Below are positions 19,876 through 28,207 of a stretch of 64,000 nt of DNA, piece by piece. The first letter of the stretch is position 1; the number at the start of each line of letters is the position of its first letter. Both the position numbers and the translations under genes were made by a program. The notes under the pieces were generated by a model, which saw only the letters and a list, made by a program, of their open reading frames with translations, did not search any database and was not told the DNA's origin. The DNA is taken from NCBI RefSeq assembly GCF_902832885.1, contig NZ_CADFDK010000004.1, positions 157,655 through 221,654 on the forward strand, in the 5' to 3' direction. The stretch is from Burkholderia seminalis DSM 23518 (lineage in GTDB: Bacteria; Pseudomonadota; Gammaproteobacteria; Burkholderiales; Burkholderiaceae).

Positions 19876-21597
19876 TCAGTCGAGCGCGAACACGTAGAGC
19901 GTGCCGCCGCGCGGAACGTCCTTCGCGATGTCGGCCATCGGGCCGCCCCAGATCGGGTTCGCGCCGCCGTAGCCGGCGAGCACGGCGACATACTCCTTGC
20001 CGTCGACCTCGTACACCGACGGTTGCGAAATGATGCCGCTCGCCAGTTGCGGGCTTTCCCACAGCACCTTGCCGGTCGCCGTGTCGAACGCGTACAGGTG
20101 GCCGTCGAGCGAGCCGCTGAACGCGAGGCCGCTCGCCGTGGTCGCGACGCCGCCGTTCCACGGCTTCTTCGACCAGTGGCTCCACAGCTTCTTGCCGGTG
20201 TTCACATCGATGGCCGTCAGTTCGCCGTAGCCTTCGCTGCCCGGTTCGGGCTTGATCTCGAAGCCTTCGCCGAGATACGGCAGGCCTTCCATGTAGCTGA
20301 CCGACTTGCCGGTCAGGCTCATGCACGCGTGCAGTGCCGGCACGACCGCGATGTTGCGTTCCTGGTCGTACGAGATCGACCACCAGTTCTTGCCGCCGAG
20401 GAAGCTCGGGCACGTTTCGATCGTCGTGCCGGCCTTCGGGAACTTCGATGCGTCCTGGATCGGTTTGCCGTCGGCCGTGTAGCCGGTGACCGACAACGCC
20501 TTCACGAACGGCGTCGCGTAGATCAGCTTGCCGGTCGTGCGGTCGATCGCGTGGAAGAAGCCGTTGCGGTCCGCGTGGATGATCGCGTCGTAGTCCTTGC
20601 CCTTGTACTTGATGTCCGCGAGGACGGCCGCATTCACGCCGTCGTAGTCCCACGTGTCGTTGTTCGTGTACTGGTAGTGCCACTTCAGGTTGCCGTTCTT
20701 CGCGTCGAGCGCGAGCAGCGAGTCGGAATACAGGTTGTCGCCGGGGCGCAGCGCGGCGAGCCACGGGCCGGGGTTGCCGACCCCCCAGTACAGCGTGCGG
20801 GACGCGGCGTCGTACGTGCCGGTGAGCCACGCGGCGCCGCCGCCGTGGCTTTGCATGCCGTCGGGCCAGGTTTCCGCGCCCTTTTCGCCGGCGGCGGGAA
20901 TCGTGTAGCGCTTCCAGACCTGCGAGCCGTCCTCCGGGTTCAGCGCGGCGATGTAGCCGCGAATGCCGTATTCGCCGCCGGACGTGCCGACGACGATCGC
21001 GCCGTCGATCGCGAGCGGCGCGAGCGAGAACGCGTAGCCGAGGCCCGGCTCGAACATCTGCTTCTTCCACACGAGATTGCCGGTCTGCGCGTCGAGCGCC
21101 GCGATTTCACCGCTCAGCATCGCGATGTAGACGTTCTTGCCGTACAGCGCGACGCCGCGGTTGACGACGTCGCAGCACGCGGTCTTGAACGAGGCCGCGC
21201 CGAGCTTCGGCTCGTATTTCCACAGCTGGCGGCCCGTTTTCGCGTCGAACGCGTAGACGTTGTCCTTCGGCGTCGTCACGAACAGATAGTTGCCGTTGAC
21301 GATTGGCGTGGCTTCGAAACCCTGCTTCAGGTCGGCGGGGAACTTGTACGCCCAGACCTGCTTGAGATCCTTCGCGTTCGACGTGTCGATCTGCTTGAGC
21401 GGCGAATGCGAGCGGCCGTCGTAGGTGCGGTAGTAGGTCAGCCAGCCGGGGTCGCCGTGTGCATCGGTCAGGCGCTGGTAGGTCACGGCCGGGTAGTCCG
21501 CGGCCGCTTCGACGAGGCCGGGGTTCAGTGCGATGGCGGCGGCCACCGCGACTACGGTCGTCGCCAGCCGGCTCGCTGAAGCCGAGAGTTTCTTCAT
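19876..21597 (-). CDS. PQQ-dependent alcohol dehydrogenase, predicted lanthanide type
   Basis: 573 residues with a cleavable signal peptide (about 32 residues). The repeated beta-propeller motifs (for example G-R-Q-L-W-K-Y and G-K-V-L-W-E-S) and the adjacent Cys141-Cys142 pair that stacks on PQQ identify the methanol/ethanol dehydrogenase family. The catalytic segment is W316-D317-Y318-D319. An Asp two residues after the catalytic Asp is the known extra lanthanide ligand of XoxF/ExaF/PedH enzymes; calcium-type MxaF/ExaA/PedE have Ala or Ser there. The protein is therefore probably Ln-dependent and oxidises primary alcohols in the periplasm. The substrate cannot be read from sequence. The start has an AGGAGA site, and a sigma-54 promoter lies about 93 bases upstream. 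Confidence 0.93.
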   Translation of the reverse strand: MKKLSASASRLATTVVAVAAAIALNPGLVEAAADYPAVTYQRLTDAHGDPGWLTYYRTYDGRSHSPLKQIDTSNAKDLKQVWAYKFPADLKQGFEATPIVNGNYLFVTTPKDNVYAFDAKTGRQLWKYEPKLGAASFKTACCDVVNRGVALYGKNVYIAMLSGEIAALDAQTGNLVWKKQMFEPGLGYAFSLAPLAIDGAIVVGTSGGEYGIRGYIAALNPEDGSQVWKRYTIPAAGEKGAETWPDGMQSHGGGAAWLTGTYDAASRTLYWGVGNPGPWLAALRPGDNLYSDSLLALDAKNGNLKWHYQYTNNDTWDYDGVNAAVLADIKYKGKDYDAIIHADRNGFFHAIDRTTGKLIYATPFVKALSVTGYTADGKPIQDASKFPKAGTTIETCPSFLGGKNWWSISYDQERNIAVVPALHACMSLTGKSVSYMEGLPYLGEGFEIKPEPGSEGYGELTAIDVNTGKKLWSHWSKKPWNGGVATTASGLAFSGSLDGHLYAFDTATGKVLWESPQLASGIISQPSVYEVDGKEYVAVLAGYGGANPIWGGPMADIAKDVPRGGTLYVFALD

Positions 21598-21689
21598 GGT
21601 TGTCTCCTGAGTCATTGTGGTCGCACCGCCGCGAACGATTCGTCGCGCCGGCACGGTTGGGGTGTCCGGGCCGAGTGCACTGCCCTTTA

Positions 21690-21705
21690 CGCAAGTCGCA
21701 TGCCA
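21690..21705 (-). promoter_or_regulatory. Sigma-54 (-24/-12) promoter of the PQQ dehydrogenase
   Basis: On the minus strand TGGCATGCGACTTGCG matches TGGCACR-N4-TTGCW with exact GG-N10-GC spacing. It points at the dehydrogenase gene, with about 93 bases to the ATG. Confidence 0.75.
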
Positions 21706-21791
21706 TCGCGGCGGGATGCCGGTGCGGCGCGGTGCACCGGCGGATCGCGGGTGATGTGCCGATCGGCGAGACGCGCCATGACGTCGACGCA

Positions 21792-21844
21792 GGTGTTGCA
21801 TTCAGGTACACCGTCGCGCGCGAAGTGTTGCCAAACATGACAGG
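21792..21844. promoter_or_regulatory. Two candidate enhancer dyads shared by divergent sigma-54 promoters
   Basis: The first dyad (21792-21812) is GGTGT-N11-ACACC. The second (21824-21844) keeps the core TGT-N11-ACA but has weaker outer bases. They are 32 bp apart (three turns) and lie about 120-126 bases from each of the two divergent -24/-12 promoters. The same 21-bp form recurs upstream of pqqA. They are probable binding sites for the sigma-54 activator encoded at 25727. Confidence 0.6.
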
Positions 21845-21937
21845 TGGCGCAGTCCGCGGTGCAGCGGGCCGCCGGTTGCACGCATGCCGTTCCGCAGCGA
21901 TGCGCGGCGCGGCACGCTGCGCTCGTCCGCGCTGCGC

Positions 21938-21953
21938 TGGCACGGTTCTCGCA
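21938..21953 (+). promoter_or_regulatory. Sigma-54 (-24/-12) promoter of the TonB-dependent receptor
   Basis: TGGCACGGTTCTCGCA matches TGGCACR-N4-TTGCW with one change and exact GG-N10-GC spacing, 76 bases before the receptor ATG. Confidence 0.7.
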
Positions 21954-22029
21954 CGCCCGCTTCGCGACAACTCGTCGCCGCACGGTGCATCGCCCGCGCC
22001 GGCGGAATAGGAATGCGGAGACAACGTAA

Positions 22030-24360
22030 ATGATCAGGAGACCAAAGGCCGCCGGGTGTGACGGCGCGACACGACGTGGCCGGCGTGCGCGATGCGTCGG
22101 CACGACCCTCGGCGCGCTCGCGCTGTTCGGCTTGCCGCCCGGCGGCGTGCGCGCGCAGCAGCAGCCGGACGCCGCCGCGATCGTGCCGCCCGCGCCGGCC
22201 GTCATGCTGCCTGCGGTGGTGGTGGTCGGCACCACGCCGCTGCTCGGGATCGGCACGCCGCTGTCGAAGGTGCCGGCGAACGTGCAGACGGTGCGCGCGG
22301 CGGAACTCGAGATCCAGCACCGCGCGACGCTCGCCGATTTCTTCGCCGCGAACCTGCAGAGCGTGACGATCTCGGATGCGCAGGGCAATCCGTATCAGAC
22401 GGACGTCAACTATCGCGGCTTCACCGCGTCGCCGCTCCTCGGCACGCCGCAGGGATTGTCGGTGTTTGTCGACGGCGTGCGCATGAACGAGCCGTTCGGC
22501 GACGTCGTGAACTGGGACATCCTGCCGGTGCAGGCGATCGACCGCGTGCAGCTGATTCCGGGCTCCAACCCGGTGTACGGGCTCAACACGCTCGGCGGCG
22601 CGCTCGCGATCACGACGAAGAACGGCAAATCGAGCCCGGGAGGCGAGGCGGAGGTGTCGGGCGGCGCGTGGGGCCGCAAGACCGCGAGCATCGAGCAGGG
22701 CGGCACGATCGGCCCGAACCTCGACTACTATGCGACCGCGAACCTCGCGAACGACAGCGGCTGGGCGGACCATAACGCGAGCCGCGTGCGGCAGGCGTTC
22801 GGCAAGCTGCGCTATACCGATGCGGACACGACGCTGTCGATCGCCGCAGGCGGCGCGGACAACACGCTGTCCGGCACCCAGACGATCCCGCGCTCGTTCG
22901 TCGACAACCCGAAGCAGGCGTATACGTATCCGGACCGGAACCACAACAGCGCCGGCTACCTGACGCTGTCGGGCGATCGCTTTTTCGGCGAGAACGTCGA
23001 GCTGAGCGGCAACGCATACTACCGGCACCTGCGCAACGCGAACACGAGCAGCAACAACAATACGGATTATGGTTCGGTGAACGACGACGGAACGGTCGAC
23101 ACGGTGCAGGGCAGCAACGCGCAATCGACGATCGTCACCGACAGCTACGGCGGCAGCGTGCAGCTCACGCTGCTCGGCAAGCTCGGCGGAATGGCGAACC
23201 GGCTGGTCGCGGGCGTCTCGGCCGATGTCGCGAACTCGAGCTACGTCGCGTCGTCGCAGGACGCATCGTTCACCGATGCGCGCGAGGCGATCGGCATCGG
23301 CGATTTCGTCCGGCAGACCAGCGCGAAGACGCGCAACGCGAGCGTCGGTGCATACCTGAGCGATGCGCTGTCGCTGACGCCGCACTGGACGCTCACGCTG
23401 TCGGGCCGCTACGACTGGTCGAAAGCGCGAATCGGCGACGAGAGCGGCGTGCAGCCGCTGCTCGACGGCAACCATGTATTCTCGCGCTTCAACCCGGCGG
23501 TCGGGCTCAACTGGAATCCGGTCGCGGGATTCACCGCGTATGCAACCTACAACGAGGGCATGCGGTCGCCGACCGCGATCGAGCTCGCGTGCGCGGACCC
23601 GTCCGCGCCGTGTTCGCTGCCCAACGACTTCATCGCCGACCCGGCGCTCAAGCCCGTGATTTCGAAGACGTTCGAAGCCGGCGTGCGCGGCCGCGTCGGC
23701 GCGGCGACGACCTGGAGCGCCGCGGCCTATCGCACGACACTGAGCGACGACATTCAGTTCATCAGCAGCCCGGCCAGCGCGCAGGGCTATTTCCGCAACG
23801 TCGGCGATACGCGGCGGCAGGGGATCGAGCTCGCCGGCCGCACGCGGTTCGGCCCGCTCGGTGTCGGGCTGTCGTACAGCCATGTCGAGGCGACCTACCG
23901 GTCTTCGTGGACCGAACACAGCCCGGCGAATTCGGCGGCCGACGCGAACGGCAACGTGACGGTCAAGCCGCGCGACCGCATCCCCGGCATTCCCGCGCAT
24001 ACGGTGAAGCTGCGGCTCGACTACGCGGCGACGTCCGCGTGGGACATCGGTACGAACGTAACGTGGCGCAGCGGCGTGTATGCGCGCGGCGACGAGAACA
24101 ACGAGGACGTCAACGGCCGGATCGCAGGTTACGTGCTGGTCGATCTCGACATGCGTTACCGGATCACGAAGCGGTTCGAGGTGTTCGCGAGCGTGACGAA
24201 CCTGTTCGACAGGCGCTACGCGAGCTTCGGCGCACTGGGCCAGAATTTCTTCAACGGGCCGAACCACACCTTCGACGGCGCGAATCCGGTGAACGAGCAG
24301 TTCGTCGGGCCCGGCGCACCGCGCGGCGCATGGGTCGGCGTGCGCTACGCGTGGGATTGA
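22030..24360 (+). CDS. TonB-dependent outer-membrane receptor
   Basis: 776 residues. The signal peptide ends near V-R-A-Q. The plug domain (about residues 60-200) contains V-N-Y-R-G-F and L-S-V-F-V-D-G-V-R-M-N-E-P-F-G, followed by L-N-T-L-G-G-A-L. A 22-strand barrel ends in W-V-G-V-R-Y-A-W-D, with the penultimate aromatic slightly displaced. The family imports scarce ligands using TonB energy. Divergence from a predicted lanthanide dehydrogenase, with shared enhancer sites, makes a lanthanide-chelate or PQQ the most attractive ligands. An iron-siderophore role cannot be excluded, and no Fur-like site was recognised nearby. The start has a GGAGA site 10 bases upstream. Confidence 0.9.
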   Translation: MIRRPKAAGCDGATRRGRRARCVGTTLGALALFGLPPGGVRAQQQPDAAAIVPPAPAVMLPAVVVVGTTPLLGIGTPLSKVPANVQTVRAAELEIQHRATLADFFAANLQSVTISDAQGNPYQTDVNYRGFTASPLLGTPQGLSVFVDGVRMNEPFGDVVNWDILPVQAIDRVQLIPGSNPVYGLNTLGGALAITTKNGKSSPGGEAEVSGGAWGRKTASIEQGGTIGPNLDYYATANLANDSGWADHNASRVRQAFGKLRYTDADTTLSIAAGGADNTLSGTQTIPRSFVDNPKQAYTYPDRNHNSAGYLTLSGDRFFGENVELSGNAYYRHLRNANTSSNNNTDYGSVNDDGTVDTVQGSNAQSTIVTDSYGGSVQLTLLGKLGGMANRLVAGVSADVANSSYVASSQDASFTDAREAIGIGDFVRQTSAKTRNASVGAYLSDALSLTPHWTLTLSGRYDWSKARIGDESGVQPLLDGNHVFSRFNPAVGLNWNPVAGFTAYATYNEGMRSPTAIELACADPSAPCSLPNDFIADPALKPVISKTFEAGVRGRVGAATTWSAAAYRTTLSDDIQFISSPASAQGYFRNVGDTRRQGIELAGRTRFGPLGVGLSYSHVEATYRSSWTEHSPANSAADANGNVTVKPRDRIPGIPAHTVKLRLDYAATSAWDIGTNVTWRSGVYARGDENNEDVNGRIAGYVLVDLDMRYRITKRFEVFASVTNLFDRRYASFGALGQNFFNGPNHTFDGANPVNEQFVGPGAPRGAWVGVRYAWD

Positions 24361-24386
24361 GCGCGGCGCGTTCGCTCGTGTCGTCG

Positions 24387-24403
24387 CGCGGCGTCATGCC
24401 GCG
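24387..24403. terminator. Short hairpin between convergent receptor and peptidase genes
   Basis: CGCGGC-GTCAT-GCCGCG gives a 6-bp perfect stem in the 59-base gap between two convergent stop codons. It may serve both strands but has no U-run. Confidence 0.35.
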
Positions 24404-24419
24404 AGCGGGCGCGGGGCCG

Positions 24420-25409
24420 TCAGGTCAACGGCACCGTCGCGAACATCGCATGCGCGGCGCGTGCGACGCTGCGCGCCAGTGCCGGGTCGCTGGCCAGATG
24501 CCCGGCCCGCACGCGTTCGATTTTCGCCTCGGGTACGGCCCGCGCGAGGCGCTCGACGTTGCGGACCGGGCAAACGGGATCGTGTATCCCGTGCGCGGCG
24601 AACAGCGGCACCTGGGCCTGGGCGGCGCGTCGCGCGAGCGCGAGCACGCGGCGCTCGCCGAGCCAGCAATCGCGTTGCAGGTAGTGCGCCTGGATCCGGT
24701 ATTTGTCGATCAGCCGCCCGACGGTCTCGTTCGACCGGATCGTGCGGACGGGCGAGCGGCGCGTGCGCGCCGATGCGAGGAGGGCGTTTTCATAGGCGTG
24801 CCACGCGAGCGCCACCGCGCGCTGTCGGGCTGCGCTTGCGCCGCGGCGCAGCCGCTGCGCGCAGCGCGCCAGCAGGCGTTCCGGCTGGCCGCCGCCGGCT
24901 GCCGCATGCAGGCGGCGCCATTCGCGCGGGGCACGTGTGCGGGACGTCACGAAGAGGCCGCGGACTTCGCGTCGCGACGTCAGGAACAGGCCGCGCAGCA
25001 CGACCCCGGTCACCCGCTCCGGATGCGTGCCCGCATACGCGAGCGCGAGCGCGGCGCCCCACGATCCGCCGACGACGCCCCAGCGTGCAATGCCGAGCTG
25101 CGCGCGTACCGCCTCGAGATCCGCGATCAGCCGCGCGGTGTGGTTGTGACGCGTGCCGCCGCGCGGCCCCGACGCGCCCGCGCCGCGCTGGTCGACGAGC
25201 ACCACGCGCATGCGCGCGAGGTCGAACAGCCGCAGGATGCCGGCCTGGCTGCCGCTGCCGGGCCCGCCGTGCAGCACGACGACCGGGTGGCCCTGCGGGG
25301 CGCCGGCCACGGCGAACGCGATCGATTGCGCGTCGCGATGCAGGCGCCGGCGAACGGGCATGGCCGGCGAGGCGGGCGATGGCGTGGAGCGAAGCGGGCG
25401 GCGTGTCAT
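24420..25409 (-). CDS. Proline iminopeptidase-like alpha/beta hydrolase
   Basis: 329 residues from the ATG at 25409; longer and shorter starts are possible because no clear ribosome site is seen. The oxyanion region V-V-V-L-H-G-G-P-G-S-G, the D-Q-R-G-A-G-A-S motif, the nucleophile elbow G-G-S-W-G-A-A-L and a late G-H-L (catalytic His) match the S33 prolyl aminopeptidase family. These enzymes remove N-terminal Pro from peptides in the cytoplasm. The protein is unusually Arg-rich in its cap region. It lies inside a PQQ locus that has no pqqF protease gene, so a role in trimming the PqqA precursor is conceivable but is only a guess. Confidence 0.8.
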   Translation of the reverse strand: MTRRPLRSTPSPASPAMPVRRRLHRDAQSIAFAVAGAPQGHPVVVLHGGPGSGSQAGILRLFDLARMRVVLVDQRGAGASGPRGGTRHNHTARLIADLEAVRAQLGIARWGVVGGSWGAALALAYAGTHPERVTGVVLRGLFLTSRREVRGLFVTSRTRAPREWRRLHAAAGGGQPERLLARCAQRLRRGASAARQRAVALAWHAYENALLASARTRRSPVRTIRSNETVGRLIDKYRIQAHYLQRDCWLGERRVLALARRAAQAQVPLFAAHGIHDPVCPVRNVERLARAVPEAKIERVRAGHLASDPALARSVARAAHAMFATVPLT

Positions 25410-25655
25410 GTCGATGGGGTTCGCGCGGAATAGGAACGGTAACCGTCGGCGGCCGGGCAGTCGCCAGGCCTGCCCTGCGACCAAGCGAGAAGCGAGCCAG
25501 CGGCGCGCCGGCCGCGAAGATCCGGATTCGCACGGGTAGTCACGCGGCGGGAAATCACGGTATCACGCAGGCAGGCCGTCGCGCGACGCGACACGCCCGG
25601 CCGTGCCCGGACGACTGATTACATTGTCCTTTCATGAGGTTGAGCGGCGTCGGCG
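25410..25655. other. Intergenic region between peptidase and activator
   Basis: Together with the promoter that follows this forms a divergent gap of about 317 bases. No gene or TGT-N11-ACA dyad was found in this part. Confidence 0.4.
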
Positions 25656-25671
25656 TGGCCCGATGCTTGCT
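25656..25671 (+). promoter_or_regulatory. Sigma-54 (-24/-12) promoter of the activator gene
   Basis: TGGCCCGATGCTTGCT differs from TGGCACR-N4-TTGCW at one base and has exact GG-N10-GC spacing, 55 bases before the activator ATG. This suggests autoregulation. Confidence 0.6.
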
Positions 25672-25726
25672 TGCAATGACGGCAAAGAGTCCGGCAGTTG
25701 ACCGGAAGGATCCCCCGGAGGAGACA

Positions 25727-27757
25727 ATGCGCGATGACGTAGAGCAGGCGGCCGGGTCACGGGCCGTGCATCCCGCTGGCTGGCCCGCGCCGTCGATCCA
25801 GAAGGCCCATGAGCGCTCGGAGACATTCGGCCTGCAGGTATCGGCGCGGCCCGATTACGACGTGCTGTCGACCTCGGCGCTGGTGCTCAAGCGCGAGCAG
25901 AGCCGGGTGCTGTGCGTGCACGCGATGCCGGTGATGGAGACGCTGCACGAACAGATCGTCAATACGCAGAGCATGATCGTGCTCACCGATGCGGAGGGGC
26001 TGATCCTGCACTCGATCGGCGACGACGATTTCCTGCGCCGCGCGGAAAAGGTCGCGCTGCGCCCGGGCGCGAACTGGGCGGAGAACCGGCAGGGCACCAA
26101 CGCGATCGGCACGGCACTGGCCGAGCTGTGCCCGATGGTCGTCCACGGCGACCAGCACTTCCTGGCCGCGAACCGCTTCCTGACCTGTTCGAGCGTGCCG
26201 ATTCTCGATCCGTACGGGGATGCGATCGGCGTGCTCGACGTGACGGGCGATCACCGCAGCTATCACCAGCACACGATGGCGCTCGCGAAGATGTCGGTGC
26301 AGATGATCGAGAATCACCTGTTTACGACGACGTTTCAGGAAACGCTGCAGGTATCGTTCCATGGCCGCCCCGAGTTCCTCGGCACGCTGATGGAGGGGAT
26401 CGTCGCGTTTACCGCCGACGGGCGCTTCCTGTCGGCCAATCGCAGCGCGCAGTTCCAGCTCGGCATGCCGCTCGCCGTGCTGCGCGCGCACACGCTGTCG
26501 TCGCTGTTCGACGTCACCAGCGCGCAGTTGATCGACCGCATGCGCGCGAGCACCGACCGGCACCTGATGCTCAATCTCGGCAACGGCGCGGTGGTCTGCG
26601 CGCGCGTGCACTTTCGCCGCGCGACGCTCGCCGAAGGCAGCCGGCCGACGGACGTTCACGATGCGGGGGCGCCGGCCGCGCGCGCGAACGCGGTGCCCGC
26701 GCCGGCGGCGGGCACGTCGGCCGGCCTGTCGCGGCTCAACTATCTCGACACCGGCGATGCGCAGGTCGCCAGCGTGATCGCGAAAGTGCGCAAGGTGATC
26801 GGCAAGGACATTCCGATCCTGATCACCGGCGAGACCGGCACCGGCAAGGAACTGCTCGCGCAGGCGATCCACAACGACTCGCCGCGCCGCGACGCGCCGT
26901 TCGTCGCGGTCAATTGCGCGTCGATTCCGGAGACGCTGATCGAGTCCGAGCTGTTTGGCTACGAGGAGGGGGCGTTCACCGGCGCGCGCCGCAAGGGGGC
27001 GATCGGCAAGCTGCTGCAGGCGAACGGCGGCACGCTGTTTCTCGACGAGATCGGCGACATGCCGTATCCGCTGCAGGTGCGGCTGCTGCGCGTGCTGCAG
27101 GAGCGCCTCGTCAACCCGCTCGGCTCGACGAAGACGATCGCCGTGGATATCGCGATCATCTGCGCGACGCACCGCGACTTGCGCGACATGATCGCGCAGA
27201 ACCGTTTCCGCGAGGATCTCTACTACCGGTTGAACGGCCTTGTGGTGCGCCTGCCGCCGTTGCGCGACCGCACGGATCTCGCGGTCGTCGTGCAGAAGAT
27301 GCTGCAGCGCGAAGCGTTCGCGGGCCCGGGGCGTCCGCCCTTGTCCGTCGCGCCGGACGTGATGGCGCTGTTCGTGCGCTGCACGTGGCCTGGCAACTTC
27401 CGCCAGCTCGGCAACCTGCTGCGTACGGCGGCGGCCATGGTCGACGACGACGGCGAAATCCGCCGCGAGCACCTGCCGGACGACTTCTTCGACGACCTGC
27501 GGCGTGGCGATGCGCAGGCCGTGCAGGCCGCGCCCGATTCGTCCGCCGCGGCGGGCGCCGGGCCCTGTATCGCGGATGCGTTGCCGGCCGCCGACGCGCG
27601 GCTGCAGGACGTCGCCGCGTCCGCGATCGCCGCCGCGCTCGCCCGTCACGGCGGCAACGTGTCCGCCGCGGCGCGCGCGCTCGGCGTCTCGCGCAACACG
27701 ATCTACCGGAAGATGCCGGCAGCCGACGCGGGGCGCCCGCCGTCGGACGAAAGCTGA
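25727..27757 (+). CDS. Sigma-54-dependent activator, AcoR-like (GAF-AAA-Fis)
   Basis: 676 residues from the ATG at 25727, which follows GGAGGAG; the frame is open further upstream but without a comparable site. The N-terminal sensory region includes a GAF-like domain (about residues 60-200, with N-R-Q-G-T-N-A-I-G-T-A) and a PAS-like part. The central AAA+ domain has Walker A G368-E-T-G-T-G-K-E, the sigma-54 contact loop G415-A-F-T-G-A and Walker B F-L-D-E-I-G-D. A Fis-type helix-turn-helix (G-N-V-S-A-A-A-R-A-L-G-V-S-R-N-T) ends the protein. Relatives such as AcoR and ethanol-oxidation regulators respond to small alcohols or ketones. It probably controls the four sigma-54 promoters found around it. 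Confidence 0.92.
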   Translation: MRDDVEQAAGSRAVHPAGWPAPSIQKAHERSETFGLQVSARPDYDVLSTSALVLKREQSRVLCVHAMPVMETLHEQIVNTQSMIVLTDAEGLILHSIGDDDFLRRAEKVALRPGANWAENRQGTNAIGTALAELCPMVVHGDQHFLAANRFLTCSSVPILDPYGDAIGVLDVTGDHRSYHQHTMALAKMSVQMIENHLFTTTFQETLQVSFHGRPEFLGTLMEGIVAFTADGRFLSANRSAQFQLGMPLAVLRAHTLSSLFDVTSAQLIDRMRASTDRHLMLNLGNGAVVCARVHFRRATLAEGSRPTDVHDAGAPAARANAVPAPAAGTSAGLSRLNYLDTGDAQVASVIAKVRKVIGKDIPILITGETGTGKELLAQAIHNDSPRRDAPFVAVNCASIPETLIESELFGYEEGAFTGARRKGAIGKLLQANGGTLFLDEIGDMPYPLQVRLLRVLQERLVNPLGSTKTIAVDIAIICATHRDLRDMIAQNRFREDLYYRLNGLVVRLPPLRDRTDLAVVVQKMLQREAFAGPGRPPLSVAPDVMALFVRCTWPGNFRQLGNLLRTAAAMVDDDGEIRREHLPDDFFDDLRRGDAQAVQAAPDSSAAAGAGPCIADALPAADARLQDVAASAIAAALARHGGNVSAAARALGVSRNTIYRKMPAADAGRPPSDES

Positions 27758-27794
27758 CGCGCAGCCGTCGCGCCGGGCGCGGCCTGTCACAGCC

Positions 27795-27836
27795 GGTGTG
27801 TCAAGTTGCAACACCGGTGTTCAACGATTCAACACC
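27795..27836. promoter_or_regulatory. Two abutting 21-bp enhancer dyads upstream of pqqA
   Basis: The dyads 27795-27815 and 27816-27836 both have the form GGTGT-N11-ACACC and abut directly, so they are exactly two helical turns apart. They lie about 140-180 bases upstream of the pqqA -24 element, a standard distance for a sigma-54 activator site. Confidence 0.65.
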
Positions 27837-27972
27837 TGTCACCACTCGCGGACATCGCGCCGCCGGGGTGGCGGCCCGCATTCGCACGAATCGTGTCGGC
27901 CATTCGTAAGGATTGCGCCCCGATGGCCGGACGAGGGCCGTCTGCCGCCGCCGCACCGCCGAAATACGGCTT

Positions 27973-27988
27973 CGGCACGCTCCTTGCT
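27973..27988 (+). promoter_or_regulatory. Sigma-54 (-24/-12) promoter of pqqABCDE
   Basis: CGGCACGCTCCTTGCT matches TGGCACR-N4-TTGCW except for the first base, with exact GG-N10-GC spacing. It lies 83 bases before pqqA. The rest of the 27758-28071 gap holds no gene. Confidence 0.75.
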
Positions 27989-28071
27989 GAAGAGTAACCG
28001 ACCGCGCGATTGCCGCGGTCGTTCGACTCATCCGGCAACGCATCAATCCTCAACTCGACAGGAGACACACC

Positions 28072-28146
28072 ATGCAGTGGACGACACCGTCTTACACCGA
28101 CCTGCGCTTCGGCTTCGAAATCACGATGTACATCGCCAACCGCTGA
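28072..28146 (+). CDS. pqqA: Coenzyme PQQ precursor peptide
   Basis: A 24-residue peptide ending I-A-N-R. Glu16 and Tyr20, spaced E-x3-Y, are the residues that PqqE crosslinks and that become the PQQ skeleton. A strong AGGAGA site lies 6 bases before the ATG. It heads the pqq operon behind the sigma-54 promoter and is separated from pqqB by a hairpin, which suits the need for much more PqqA than enzymes. Confidence 0.96.
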   Translation: MQWTTPSYTDLRFGFEITMYIANR

Positions 28147-28158
28147 TCGCCGCGCGTG

Positions 28159-28189
28159 CCGCCCGCTTCGCCGTGGTCGGCGCGGGCGG
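28159..28189 (+). other. Hairpin between pqqA and pqqB
   Basis: CCGCCCGC (28159-28166) pairs with GCGGGCGG (28182-28189), and a smaller GCC/GGC pair nests in the loop. It probably dampens transcription or stabilises the pqqA message, raising the pqqA to pqqBCDE ratio. Confidence 0.5.
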
Positions 28190-28207
28190 TCTCGGGAGCT
28201 GACGCCC

